DNA of 8,883 nt, taken from assembly GCA_946545105.1 (NCBI GenBank), contig CAMNMY010000022.1, positions 1 through 8,883 of the forward strand, in the 5' to 3' direction. Of this stretch, positions 1 through 6,605 are shown piece by piece (positions within the stretch are counted from its first letter, which is position 1; each line of letters opens with the position of its first letter). The stretch is from an uncultured Clostridia bacterium (GTDB taxonomy: Bacteria; Bacillota_A; Clostridia; Christensenellales; UBA3700). Made by a program: the position numbers and the translations under genes. The notes below the pieces were generated by a model that worked only from the letters and a program-made list of their open reading frames with translations, was not told the DNA's origin and made no database searches.

Positions 1-1
1 A

Positions 2-3000
2 TTGGATGAATTAGGTAATCCAAATACATATACAGTAAAAGTATCTTCAACAAACTTAGTATTAGATACAAACAACACTATTAACAGCATCAACGTTAAT
101 AGCGATGGTTCTACAAACTTGATTGCGTATAGCCAATCAGTACCAGCATATCTAGTTACTCCAAACTTAAGATATTCTATTGCTACAGTTAACGTATCAG
201 CTACACTAGCAGTTCCATCTGCAAAACTATATATCAATGGTACTGAAGTAGCATCAGGTGTTGCTGTTCCAGTAACAGTAGATAGAGTAACAAAGGTTAC
301 AAATATTACAGTACAAGCTAAGGCTGAAGATGGTACATTAGGAACAGAGTATACAATCGAATTAAGAACAGATGCTCCAGATACAGACAAGACATTAAAG
401 AAGTTTACAATCGACGGAAATGCTGTAACAAACGGCGCCGTAATTAAGGTTGTAAATACTACTACTGATGTTGATTTAGAAGCAGAAGTAAATTCTATCT
501 ACTCAACAATCGCTCCTCATGATACAGGATTCCCACGTCAATACACATTGACAAATTCTTCAATCAATGTAGGAAGCAACACATTCTCATTCACAGTAAC
601 AGCCGAAGATACATCTACATTAGTATATTCTGTAACTGTTATTAGAGACGATGTAAATACACTTGATGATTTGAGAGTATTTGATTCAGCAGATACAGCA
701 AAGGCAAACAACTTAATTACTAACTTTGCTGCTGGCTCTCCATATAACTTCACAGTTCCATATTCAGTTTCTTCAGTAGAAATTGAATATGATTTAGCAT
801 CAGGTGCAAGCCCAGCTAACTTAACAATTACAGGAGCTGGTACTAAGACATTAACAGCAGGTACAGTTAATACATTTAATGTAAAGGTTGTTGCAGCATC
901 TGGCGCAACAGAAACATACACAATCAACATTACAAGAACAGCTGGTAGTGCGGACAACAACATTATTAAGTATTTTGCTGAAGACGGAACAGACGTACCA
1001 TTTACAGGAACAGTTATTACATATGTATTAGATAGAACATATGCAGTAGGTGGGTATTTCCATCCAACATATACAGTTTCAACAAATGCTACAAGTGCAA
1101 TTATCGAAACAGCTACATCATTTGTAGTTGGTTTGAACCAATTCACAATTGAAGTCACATCACAAACTGGTGTAAAGAAGACATATATTATTAAGGTATA
1201 TGTATGTGATACAGATAATGCAATTGATAACATTGAATTGTTGAATCCAAGTGCAACACCAATGACTCCATATGTAGATACAGCATCTAACTCATTAACA
1301 TATTCTGCATCTAACCTAGTTTATGGTCCATTTGTTGCTGCATATGCTACAAGCAATCTATTCTTAAGAATTACACCACATAGTGCTAACTCAGTTGTTT
1401 ATGTAAATGGTTCACCATATACAAATACAACTATCACATTAGCTGGTGGTACAAATATATATAACATCTATGTAAAGAGTGAATATGGCACATATAACAC
1501 TTCTGCTACAGGCGTTGATTCTTCAACTTATAAAATTACTATCAATAGAGATACTCCAAATAGTGATGCTAGATTGAAGTCATTAACCGCCAAGATTAAT
1601 GGTATCAACCAAATTGCTACATTTGATCCAGATACAGATACATACACAATTACAAACATTGGTGAATCTGCTGGTTCAATCTTAATCGAAGCAGAAGCTA
1701 TGGTTGCTTATCCAAAGGCAGTAGTAGAAAATGGTACATCAAGAAATAATGCTACAAATACTGGAATAGTATCTTATACAAAGAGCTTAGCTGGTGTTAC
1801 AACAGATACAACAACTGGTGTTACAACAGGTTATAACTTTGAACATATTATTACAGTAACAGCAGAAGATGGAACAACAAAGACATATACATTGAATATT
1901 TCAAGAGGCGCAATGAGTTTAAACGATGATAACACAATCTTATACATCGAAGTTAAGGACTCTACTGGTGCTACATACCTAACAAACGCTTCATTCAATG
2001 CAACAACTACGGTATACAACATCACAATTCCTTATGGACCACAATCTTACTCAATCACTGCAAATGTATATGCTGGTTCACCAATTACAATTACTGGCGA
2101 TGGACAATTCCAAATCGTATTTGCATCTCCATATATCGATGCAAGCGGTAATTACTATAGAACACATACAGTATATGCAACATCACAAAGTGGTAATAAG
2201 GGTACTGAATATACAATCAACGTTAGAGTTGCTAAGCCATCTTCAGATGCAACATTGGCAGATTTACAAGTAAACTGGAATACAGTTGCAGGATTTGCTC
2301 CAACAACCCTAAACTATACAATTGCTACAGTTACAAACAATATTGATTCAATTCACATTTCTGCTACAGCTGCAGATCCAACAGCTACAGTTTCTGGACA
2401 CTTAGGATATGTAAGCCTTGCAGAAGGTAATAATACATTTGTTGTAACAGTAACAGCACAATCTGGTGCATCTCAAAACTACCAAATCAATATTAAGCGT
2501 CAATATGCTACACCAACACTAATTGACTTAGAAGTAGTAGGTGAACAACTATTGAACACTCAAGATAAGGCAGTTACATTTGACCCAGATACATTAACAT
2601 ACCACGTAATCGTTAAGTACGTTACTGATTCTATTACAATTGATGGTATCGTAGAAGATTCTACATATACAGTATCTTGCTCAAACTCTACAATTATTTC
2701 TTCTTCAGGATCAATTAGAGAATTCAAGTCAAATGCATTAGATGTAGGCGTTAACGAATTTACTATTGGCGTAAGATCTACACATGGTATGTCTACAAAC
2801 TACAAGTTAATCGTTCAAAGAAGAGATAAGGATTCTGCTAATACAAATATTGCTACATTGACAATTACAGCAATTGAAACAAATGAAAAATTGATGGCAG
2901 AAGGCGAATACAATTCACTTCAATCAGAATACACATATGTAGTTCCAAACAAGGTAAGAAACCTTGACTTAAAGTTAACAGTTGAAAAGATTAAAGATGC

Positions 3001-3436
3001 TTTAGGTGATGGTGCTAAGTATCAAATCTTCAACGATAAGAACTTATCTGTAGGCGAAAACAAAGTCATAATCTTAGTTACAGCAGAAGATGGTGAAACA
3101 ACAAGAGTTGTAATCGTTAATGTAGAACGTAAACCAAACGGATTCGACGTATCTATCTCAGGACAAAACAATACAATTCTTGAAGGTGAGAAGTCATTAT
3201 CTACATTCAGAGAGGACTTTGCAAACGATACAATCAAAGCATACTATGAAGTATCTACAGCAGTTAATAACCTAGACTTCACAGTATTGAATAGAGATAC
3301 AACAGATTTGGCTCAACCAGAATATCAAGTAATTAATGGTTCTAACTTAAAGATTGGCGACAACAATGTTAGATTGTTAATTAAGGCAGCCGATGGTACT
3401 GTTTCAGCACAAGATATCGTTGTAAAGAGATTGCCA
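2..3436 (+). repeat. Tandem cadherin-like beta-sandwich domains (one partial plus eleven)
   Basis: These are protein-level repeats inside the surface protein. Approximate residue limits judged from the recurring closing strand are: partial 1-16, then 17-124, 125-216, 217-314, 315-402, 403-518, 519-636, 637-745, 746-834, 835-942, 943-1044 and 1045-1145. Closing motifs include AEDGTLGTEYTIELR (109-122), AASGATETYTINITR (298-312), AEDGTTKTYTLNISR (621-635), AQSGASQNYQINIKR (819-833) and AEDGETTRVVIVNVERK (1028-1044). Many units start with a motif like (S)DA.L..L, such as NSDARLKSL and SSDATLADL. The repeats are divergent in sequence, with no long DNA-level identity between units that I can see by eye, so they are an old duplication rather than a recent expansion. 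The last two units are more charged (Lys/Asp/Glu) than the Thr/Ser/Asn-rich earlier ones. Boundaries are by eye and may be off by some 10 residues. Confidence 0.8.
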
Positions 3437-3826
3437 ATGTCATTCACTGTTAATAAGAAGGCATATGAATATTCTTGTGAAGAAGCTCAAGGTGCAACAG
3501 CTAATAACTATGTAATCGATCTAAAGAGCAAGACTGTTGATGCAATTGAAGATTATACAAAGTATATTGAATTTGATAAAGCACAAAATCTAACAACAGA
3601 AGTTATTTCTAAGTCTAACTCAGAAGTAGTTGTTAAGGTTGCTACAGCAGATTCAGCAGAAGTTCAATATGTACACTTCTTAATCAACACAACAGCAAAC
3701 AATGGTACAGTATTTGATATTATCTTCTGGATAATCTTAGGTATTGCAATTATCCTTCTTGTAATCATCTTAATCTTTGTAAATAAAGATAAGTATGGTT
3801 CAGTATCAAATAGCAGAAAGAAATAA
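2..3826 (+). CDS. Giant cadherin-like beta-sandwich repeat surface protein, C-terminal membrane anchor (5' partial)
   Basis: The frame is open from the window edge, so the 1,274 visible residues are the C-terminal part of a larger protein; the TTG at base 2 is not a credible start, because residues 1-16 already look like the tail of a repeat (NTYTVKV). About eleven further repeats of 88-118 residues follow, each closing with a motif like VTAEDGT...YTINI.R, typical of the cadherin-like beta-sandwich family (PF12733-type). Residues 1146-1236 form a membrane-proximal segment, about 1240-1260 are one hydrophobic helix, and the tail (NKDKYGSVSNSRKK) is basic, giving an outside-repeats, inside-tail topology. 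There is no LPXTG motif. The protein is rich in Thr, Ser, Asn and Val with only three cysteines. The signal peptide must lie upstream of the window. Likely role, by inference, is an extracellular stalk or adhesin; the ligand is unknown. It is followed after 18 bases by the degenerate GGDEF/EAL gene, probably in one operon. Codon choice is unusually selective (AAG lysine, almost no ATA), suggesting high expression. Confidence 0.9.
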   Translation: MDELGNPNTYTVKVSSTNLVLDTNNTINSINVNSDGSTNLIAYSQSVPAYLVTPNLRYSIATVNVSATLAVPSAKLYINGTEVASGVAVPVTVDRVTKVTNITVQAKAEDGTLGTEYTIELRTDAPDTDKTLKKFTIDGNAVTNGAVIKVVNTTTDVDLEAEVNSIYSTIAPHDTGFPRQYTLTNSSINVGSNTFSFTVTAEDTSTLVYSVTVIRDDVNTLDDLRVFDSADTAKANNLITNFAAGSPYNFTVPYSVSSVEIEYDLASGASPANLTITGAGTKTLTAGTVNTFNVKVVAASGATETYTINITRTAGSADNNIIKYFAEDGTDVPFTGTVITYVLDRTYAVGGYFHPTYTVSTNATSAIIETATSFVVGLNQFTIEVTSQTGVKKTYIIKVYVCDTDNAIDNIELLNPSATPMTPYVDTASNSLTYSASNLVYGPFVAAYATSNLFLRITPHSANSVVYVNGSPYTNTTITLAGGTNIYNIYVKSEYGTYNTSATGVDSSTYKITINRDTPNSDARLKSLTAKINGINQIATFDPDTDTYTITNIGESAGSILIEAEAMVAYPKAVVENGTSRNNATNTGIVSYTKSLAGVTTDTTTGVTTGYNFEHIITVTAEDGTTKTYTLNISRGAMSLNDDNTILYIEVKDSTGATYLTNASFNATTTVYNITIPYGPQSYSITANVYAGSPITITGDGQFQIVFASPYIDASGNYYRTHTVYATSQSGNKGTEYTINVRVAKPSSDATLADLQVNWNTVAGFAPTTLNYTIATVTNNIDSIHISATAADPTATVSGHLGYVSLAEGNNTFVVTVTAQSGASQNYQINIKRQYATPTLIDLEVVGEQLLNTQDKAVTFDPDTLTYHVIVKYVTDSITIDGIVEDSTYTVSCSNSTIISSSGSIREFKSNALDVGVNEFTIGVRSTHGMSTNYKLIVQRRDKDSANTNIATLTITAIETNEKLMAEGEYNSLQSEYTYVVPNKVRNLDLKLTVEKIKDALGDGAKYQIFNDKNLSVGENKVIILVTAEDGETTRVVIVNVERKPNGFDVSISGQNNTILEGEKSLSTFREDFANDTIKAYYEVSTAVNNLDFTVLNRDTTDLAQPEYQVINGSNLKIGDNNVRLLIKAADGTVSAQDIVVKRLPMSFTVNKKAYEYSCEEAQGATANNYVIDLKSKTVDAIEDYTKYIEFDKAQNLTTEVISKSNSEVVVKVATADSAEVQYVHFLINTTANNGTVFDIIFWIILGIAIILLVIILIFVNKDKYGSVSNSRKK
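3719..3781 (+). other. C-terminal transmembrane helix of the surface protein
   Basis: Residues about 1240-1260 of the repeat protein are an uninterrupted run of Ile, Leu, Val, Phe, Ala and Gly with one Trp. An Asp lies just before it and Asn-Lys-Asp-Lys follows directly. By the positive-inside rule the 14-residue basic tail is cytoplasmic and the repeats are outside. This is a single-pass membrane anchor rather than a sortase signal, since no LPXTG-like motif precedes it. Confidence 0.85.
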
Positions 3827-3827
3827 C

Positions 3828-3832
3828 GGAGG
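3828..3832 (+). promoter_or_regulatory. Ribosome binding site (GGAGG) for the GGDEF/EAL-like gene
   Basis: A perfect GGAGG core lies one base after the stop codon of the upstream gene. The gap to the first ATG (3845) is 12 bases and to the second ATG (3848) 15 bases, both longer than the usual 5-9. The first ATG is therefore preferred as start, and initiation may be less than optimal. Its position in the 18-base gap between the genes supports translation from a shared transcript. Confidence 0.75.
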
Positions 3833-3844
3833 AAACTGACTGAC

Positions 3845-6523
3845 ATGATGAGTGCAAATTTGGCTTTAATTATATGTGCTGTGCGTTTGACCGTGCCACA
3901 AATTGCTGCAATCGCGGTTCTTGCACTAATTGTGCTAGGTGCTTTCATAGCATTTAGATTTAACACATCACTACAAATGAGAGTTTCCTTCAATATGGAT
4001 GATGAATCAGAGTTATACAATAGAGAAGGATTAGAAGTCTACTACAACAAGAATCTTAAGAATCTTAAGAAAGTATCCTTTGTTGTGGTGGAAATCCCAA
4101 ACTTGATGTTCGCGTATAAGAACCATCCAAAAAAGAACGAATATATTGTTAAAATTGCAAATGCAGTTTTGAAAGGAATGAAAGATCAAGAAACTGCAGC
4201 TAGAATTGCGTTTAATAAATTTGCCGCTCTTTTGGATGATAGAGATACTGCGCAAATAAAAGAATTCTGTAAAAAGACTGAGGATATATTAAATGCCGAT
4301 GGTTTTGATGGATATTCTGATATGAAATTTATCGTAAAATTCGGTGTTTATGAAAATCCAGAGTTAAAAGATTTCCAAGGAGACGTAAGATTAACAGAAG
4401 CTGCAATAATGTATTCTTCTGTTGTAGAAAAAAATATCTATTATTACAACTCTGAAGTTAATAGCTATGCAGAACTTGAAGCAGTTATTAATAAAGCTAG
4501 AAAGATTGCTGTTGAGCAAAAACAATTTGTCCCATATGTAATCCCAAGAGTTTCAGTAAAAGATAAGAAAGTTATTGGTGGTGAAATTGCTTGTAGATGG
4601 GTTGACTCTTCTCAAAAAGAATTATATTATCCACATGAATATTTACCAATCTTTGAAGCAGATGGCTTTATTAAACAAATAGATAAGCTTATGTTTGAAG
4701 CAGCATGTTTACTAGCGCAATCTTTGTCTAACAAAAAGATTGATGATATGGTAATTGCTGTTAATGTTTCAAAGAAGAACTTTGAAGATGTTAACTATGC
4801 TGATTCTTTGGTTGAAATCGCTAGAGGATTTAATATTAAGAATCAAGATCTTGAAATTGGTTTAACAGGTATAAGTGAAGAAGATACAACTGAAATGATA
4901 TCTAAGTTTGTAAGCGATTTAAAACAAAGAGGATTTAGAGTTGCATCAAATGGATTTGGTAAATCTGCACAACCATTGAGCGCTATTATTTCTACATCAT
5001 ATGATACATACAAACTTGATAGTACATTCTTTGCAACAGGTTTAAATACAGATAAATCAAAGAGCGCAGTTGTAGATTTAATGAATTTGATTAGTCGTCA
5101 AGAAGCAAATGTTGTTTGCGATGGCGTAACTGATGCAAACACAATGAATTTCGTTGCTTCTGTTGATGAAAATTCATTTATTCAAGGTGATGTAATTTCA
5201 AAAGCTATTCCAGTATATCAATTCGATACTCTTCTAACTACAAAGTATGAATTCCAAAAGATCTCTGTTCCAAAGGCATCTTATGCGCCAATTGCAGATA
5301 CTAGTGCTACAAATGAAGAGCTAGAAGCACAAAATGCAAGAATTGCCGAATTAGAGCAAATGCTTGCAGATGAAAGAGCAAAGCATGAAGAAGATAGTGC
5401 AAAACTTGAGGAAGAGAGTGCAAAGCTTGAGGAAGAGAGCGCTAGATTAGAAGAAGAAAGAGCAAAACTTGAGGAAGAAAAAGCTAAGCGTCAAGAACAT
5501 AAGGCTAAGCTTGAAGAAGAAAGGGCAATGCTTGAAGAAGAGAAGGCTAGAACAAAGAAGGCTGCCGAACAATCTGCAAGAGAAAATGAGCTAGATAGAC
5601 TAAGAAAAGAATTAGAAGATATGCGTTATGATAGAACAAGACCATCAAGTGTTGTTGATCGCTCATCATCTATTGAATATGAATTAGATAGATTGAGAAG
5701 AGAATTGGATGTAGAGCGTGAAAAATCTAAGAATGCAGAACTTAAGATGCGAGATAATGCTATCGAACAATTAAGAAAAGAAATGGAAGCTCTAAAGAAA
5801 GAAGCAGAAGACGCAAAGAAATCTAAAAAATATGTCGCATCGGACGAGGAAGATGAGGATGAGGAAGGTTTAAGACCAATTGCTAAAAAGCAAAAGGCTC
5901 AACCTAAAGTTGAATACGACGACGAAGACGACGATGATTATGACGATGACGAGGTTGATGATTACGATTTAGATGAGGATTCTGATGAAGAAGAAGAGCA
6001 ACTATCTAAATTAATGGCAATGTTCAAGAAGCAATTCAGAGGTGAGTGGGAAGAAGAAATGATGAAGAAGTACCCTAACCTTATGAAGAAGCACAATGAA
6101 AGACAAAGCTTTGCCGATAGAATTGTTAAGTTGGCTCCAGAAGCAAAAGAATTATTCAACTCTGTAAAAAATACTATCATGGCTTATGATGGGGTAGTTA
6201 ACGTAACCAAAAATCACTGTGATTCATTTGTTTATAACAGAAAAGTAATTGCGAAGATTGCTATATCTGGTAAGAGTGTTAAAGTATACTTGCCACTAGA
6301 TCCAAATGCTTATTCAAATGCGCAATTTCCACATAAGGATGCATCTATGAAGAAAGCTCATGCAAAAACTCCATTTGCAATGAGAATTACATCTAAATTA
6401 TCTGCAAAGAGATTGGGCATCTTGTTTGAGGATGTAGCAAGAGCAAATGGATTGAAAGTAAATCCTGCATTCAAGACAAAGGATTACGCAAGAGGAATGC
6501 AATTCAAGAGAAAGAAACAATAA
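3845..6523 (+). CDS. Membrane-anchored degenerate GGDEF/EAL-like protein with heptad coiled coil, acidic linker and conserved C-terminal domain
   Basis: The product has 892 residues. Residues 17-37 are a hydrophobic membrane helix followed by Arg/Lys (a weaker hydrophobic stretch at 5-15 could make a hairpin), so the rest should be cytoplasmic. Residues about 48-205 resemble a GGDEF fold (YNREGLEVYYN start), but the RxGGDEF site reads RIAFNKF (120-126), so no cyclase activity is expected. Residues about 222-455 resemble an EAL domain. Retained are E247 (GGEIACRW), N307 (VNVSKKNF), K390 (YKLDSTFF) and Q447-G448. The ELTE motif reads GLTG (339-342), DDFG reads NGFG (369-372) and EGVE reads DGVT (426-429), so phosphodiesterase activity is not expected. 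Then come a coiled coil (about 488-660), a very acidic linker (666-718) and a basic C-terminal domain (about 755-872). By inference it is a cyclic-dinucleotide sensor relic or a membrane scaffold. It lies 18 bases after the surface protein gene and is followed by a terminator. The domain assignment is by motif reading only. Confidence 0.85.
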   Translation: MMSANLALIICAVRLTVPQIAAIAVLALIVLGAFIAFRFNTSLQMRVSFNMDDESELYNREGLEVYYNKNLKNLKKVSFVVVEIPNLMFAYKNHPKKNEYIVKIANAVLKGMKDQETAARIAFNKFAALLDDRDTAQIKEFCKKTEDILNADGFDGYSDMKFIVKFGVYENPELKDFQGDVRLTEAAIMYSSVVEKNIYYYNSEVNSYAELEAVINKARKIAVEQKQFVPYVIPRVSVKDKKVIGGEIACRWVDSSQKELYYPHEYLPIFEADGFIKQIDKLMFEAACLLAQSLSNKKIDDMVIAVNVSKKNFEDVNYADSLVEIARGFNIKNQDLEIGLTGISEEDTTEMISKFVSDLKQRGFRVASNGFGKSAQPLSAIISTSYDTYKLDSTFFATGLNTDKSKSAVVDLMNLISRQEANVVCDGVTDANTMNFVASVDENSFIQGDVISKAIPVYQFDTLLTTKYEFQKISVPKASYAPIADTSATNEELEAQNARIAELEQMLADERAKHEEDSAKLEEESAKLEEESARLEEERAKLEEEKAKRQEHKAKLEEERAMLEEEKARTKKAAEQSARENELDRLRKELEDMRYDRTRPSSVVDRSSSIEYELDRLRRELDVEREKSKNAELKMRDNAIEQLRKEMEALKKEAEDAKKSKKYVASDEEDEDEEGLRPIAKKQKAQPKVEYDDEDDDDYDDDEVDDYDLDEDSDEEEEQLSKLMAMFKKQFRGEWEEEMMKKYPNLMKKHNERQSFADRIVKLAPEAKELFNSVKNTIMAYDGVVNVTKNHCDSFVYNRKVIAKIAISGKSVKVYLPLDPNAYSNAQFPHKDASMKKAHAKTPFAMRITSKLSAKRLGILFEDVARANGLKVNPAFKTKDYARGMQFKRKKQ
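3986..4459 (+). other. Degenerate GGDEF-like domain (protein region)
   Basis: These bases encode residues 48-205 of the GGDEF/EAL-like protein. The order of elements fits a GGDEF fold: DDESELYNREGLEVYYN where D.LTGLxNRxxF is usual, a hydrophobic strand (VSFVVVEIPNLMFAY), a helix (YIVKIANAVLKG), then RIAFNKFAALL at the catalytic hairpin, and a late strand (DMKFIVKFGVYE). Both glycines and the two acidic residues of RxGGDEF are lost (A122, F123, N124, K125), so diguanylate cyclase activity is very unlikely. The call relies on the layout and on the EAL-like region that follows. Confidence 0.6.
4508..5209 (+). other. Degenerate EAL-like domain (protein region)
   Basis: These bases encode residues 222-455 of the same protein. 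The succession FVPYVIPRVSVKDKKVIGGE, PHEYLPIFEADGFIKQID, AVNVSKKNFED, LEIGLTGIS, GFRVASNGFG, YDTYKLDSTFF, VVCDGVTD and IQGDVISKAIP matches the landmarks of an EAL phosphodiesterase in the right order. The glutamate of EAL (E247), the Asn (N307), the Lys (K390) and the QG pair (447-448) survive. The metal-binding acidic residues of ELTE, DDFG and EGVE are replaced by Gly, Asn/Gly and Asp/Thr. A pseudo-enzyme is therefore expected. Whether it can still bind c-di-GMP cannot be told from the sequence. Confidence 0.7.
5378..5545 (+). repeat. Eight tandem 21-base repeats encoding coiled-coil heptads
   Basis: Residues 512-567 of the GGDEF/EAL-like protein are eight consecutive heptads: AKHEEDS, AKLEEES (twice), ARLEEER, AKLEEEK, AKRQEHK, AKLEEER and AMLEEEK. 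At DNA level each is 21 bases of the form GC(A/T)AA(A/G)CTTGAGGAAGA with third-base variation (GAG/GAA, CTT/TTA, GCA/GCT). Leu and Ala recur at fixed heptad positions, consistent with a long parallel coiled coil or a single charged helix. The array probably arose by slippage or unequal exchange and could vary in copy number between strains. Confidence 0.85.
5912..5998 (+). other. Highly acidic linker (protein region)
   Basis: Residues 690-718 of the GGDEF/EAL-like protein contain 23 Asp or Glu among 29 positions. A shorter acidic cluster precedes it (S666 to E674), separated by a basic stretch (KKQKAQPK). It is probably disordered and separates the coiled coil from the basic C-terminal domain. 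The charge contrast might allow autoinhibitory contact between linker and tail, which is inference only. Confidence 0.8.
6107..6460 (+). other. C-terminal basic domain of about 115 residues, function unknown (protein region)
   Basis: These bases encode residues 755-872. The pattern is SFADRI...A.ELFNSVKN.I..Y, then HCDSFVYNRKVIAKIAISGK, SVKVYLPLDPNAYSN, the stretch KDASMKKAHAKTPFAMRITS, and a final helix KRLGILFEDVARANGL. From memory this resembles a domain that recurs at the C-terminus of many unnamed Bacillota proteins of varied architecture, with the form SF..RL...KYY..IKN.LLSY, R....ESF, KLAKI.IRGK and LYLALDP. I know no established function for it. I cannot confirm the match without a profile search. 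Confidence 0.55.
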
Positions 6524-6538
6524 TATGTTTAAATCAAT

Positions 6539-6569
6539 AAAAGCTTTGGCTCAGCCAAGGCTTTTTTTT
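6539..6569 (+). terminator. Rho-independent terminator after the surface-protein operon
   Basis: A stem AAAGCTTTGGC (6540-6550) pairs with GCCAAGGCTTT (6554-6564) over 11 pairs with one G-U wobble, extendable by one A-T pair, around a TCA loop. It is followed by an unbroken T-run from 6562 to 6569. It starts 15 bases after the stop codon of the GGDEF/EAL-like gene, so the upstream operon ends here. Confidence 0.92.
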
Positions 6570-6571
6570 CT

Positions 6572-6599
6572 TTGTCAAATATTTAAAATATAATATAAT
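6572..6599 (+). promoter_or_regulatory. Predicted sigma-A promoter for the flavoprotein operon
   Basis: The -35 candidate TTGTCA (6572-6577) matches five of six consensus bases. A perfect -10 TATAAT (6594-6599) follows after a 16-base spacer. A second overlapping TATAAT lies at 6589-6594 but has only an 11-base gap to that -35. With the better pair the start point falls near 6606, which is the A of the next gene's ATG. The promoter begins just after the terminator's T-run. The AT-rich context raises the chance of accidental -10 matches. Confidence 0.65.
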
Positions 6600-6605
6600 A
6601 AATCT

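Noticed and set aside
2..4. TTG at the window edge as the real start of the repeat protein
   Set aside because: It has no upstream sequence to judge, lacks a following signal peptide, and residues 1-16 look like the end of a repeat, so the gene is cut by the window edge.
538..1233. Long open frame of 231 codons on the minus strand
   Set aside because: It lies wholly inside the repeat protein gene. It arises because repeated Thr/Val/Ala codons rarely make stops in the opposite frame. The product resembles no family and has no ribosome binding site I can see.
1998..2273. Open frame of 91 codons on the plus strand in another frame
   Set aside because: It is a shadow of the repeat protein, rich in Gln/His/Met, as expected from shifted ACA/CAA/ATA codons.
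3664..4020. Minus-strand open frame of 118 codons spanning the junction of the first two genes
   Set aside because: It is antisense to the membrane helices of both real genes; the hydrophobic character is inherited from them. No promoter or Shine-Dalgarno is evident.
3845..6523. Active c-di-GMP cyclase or phosphodiesterase
   Set aside because: Catalytic motifs of both domains are replaced (RIAFNKF, GLTG, NGFG, DGVT).
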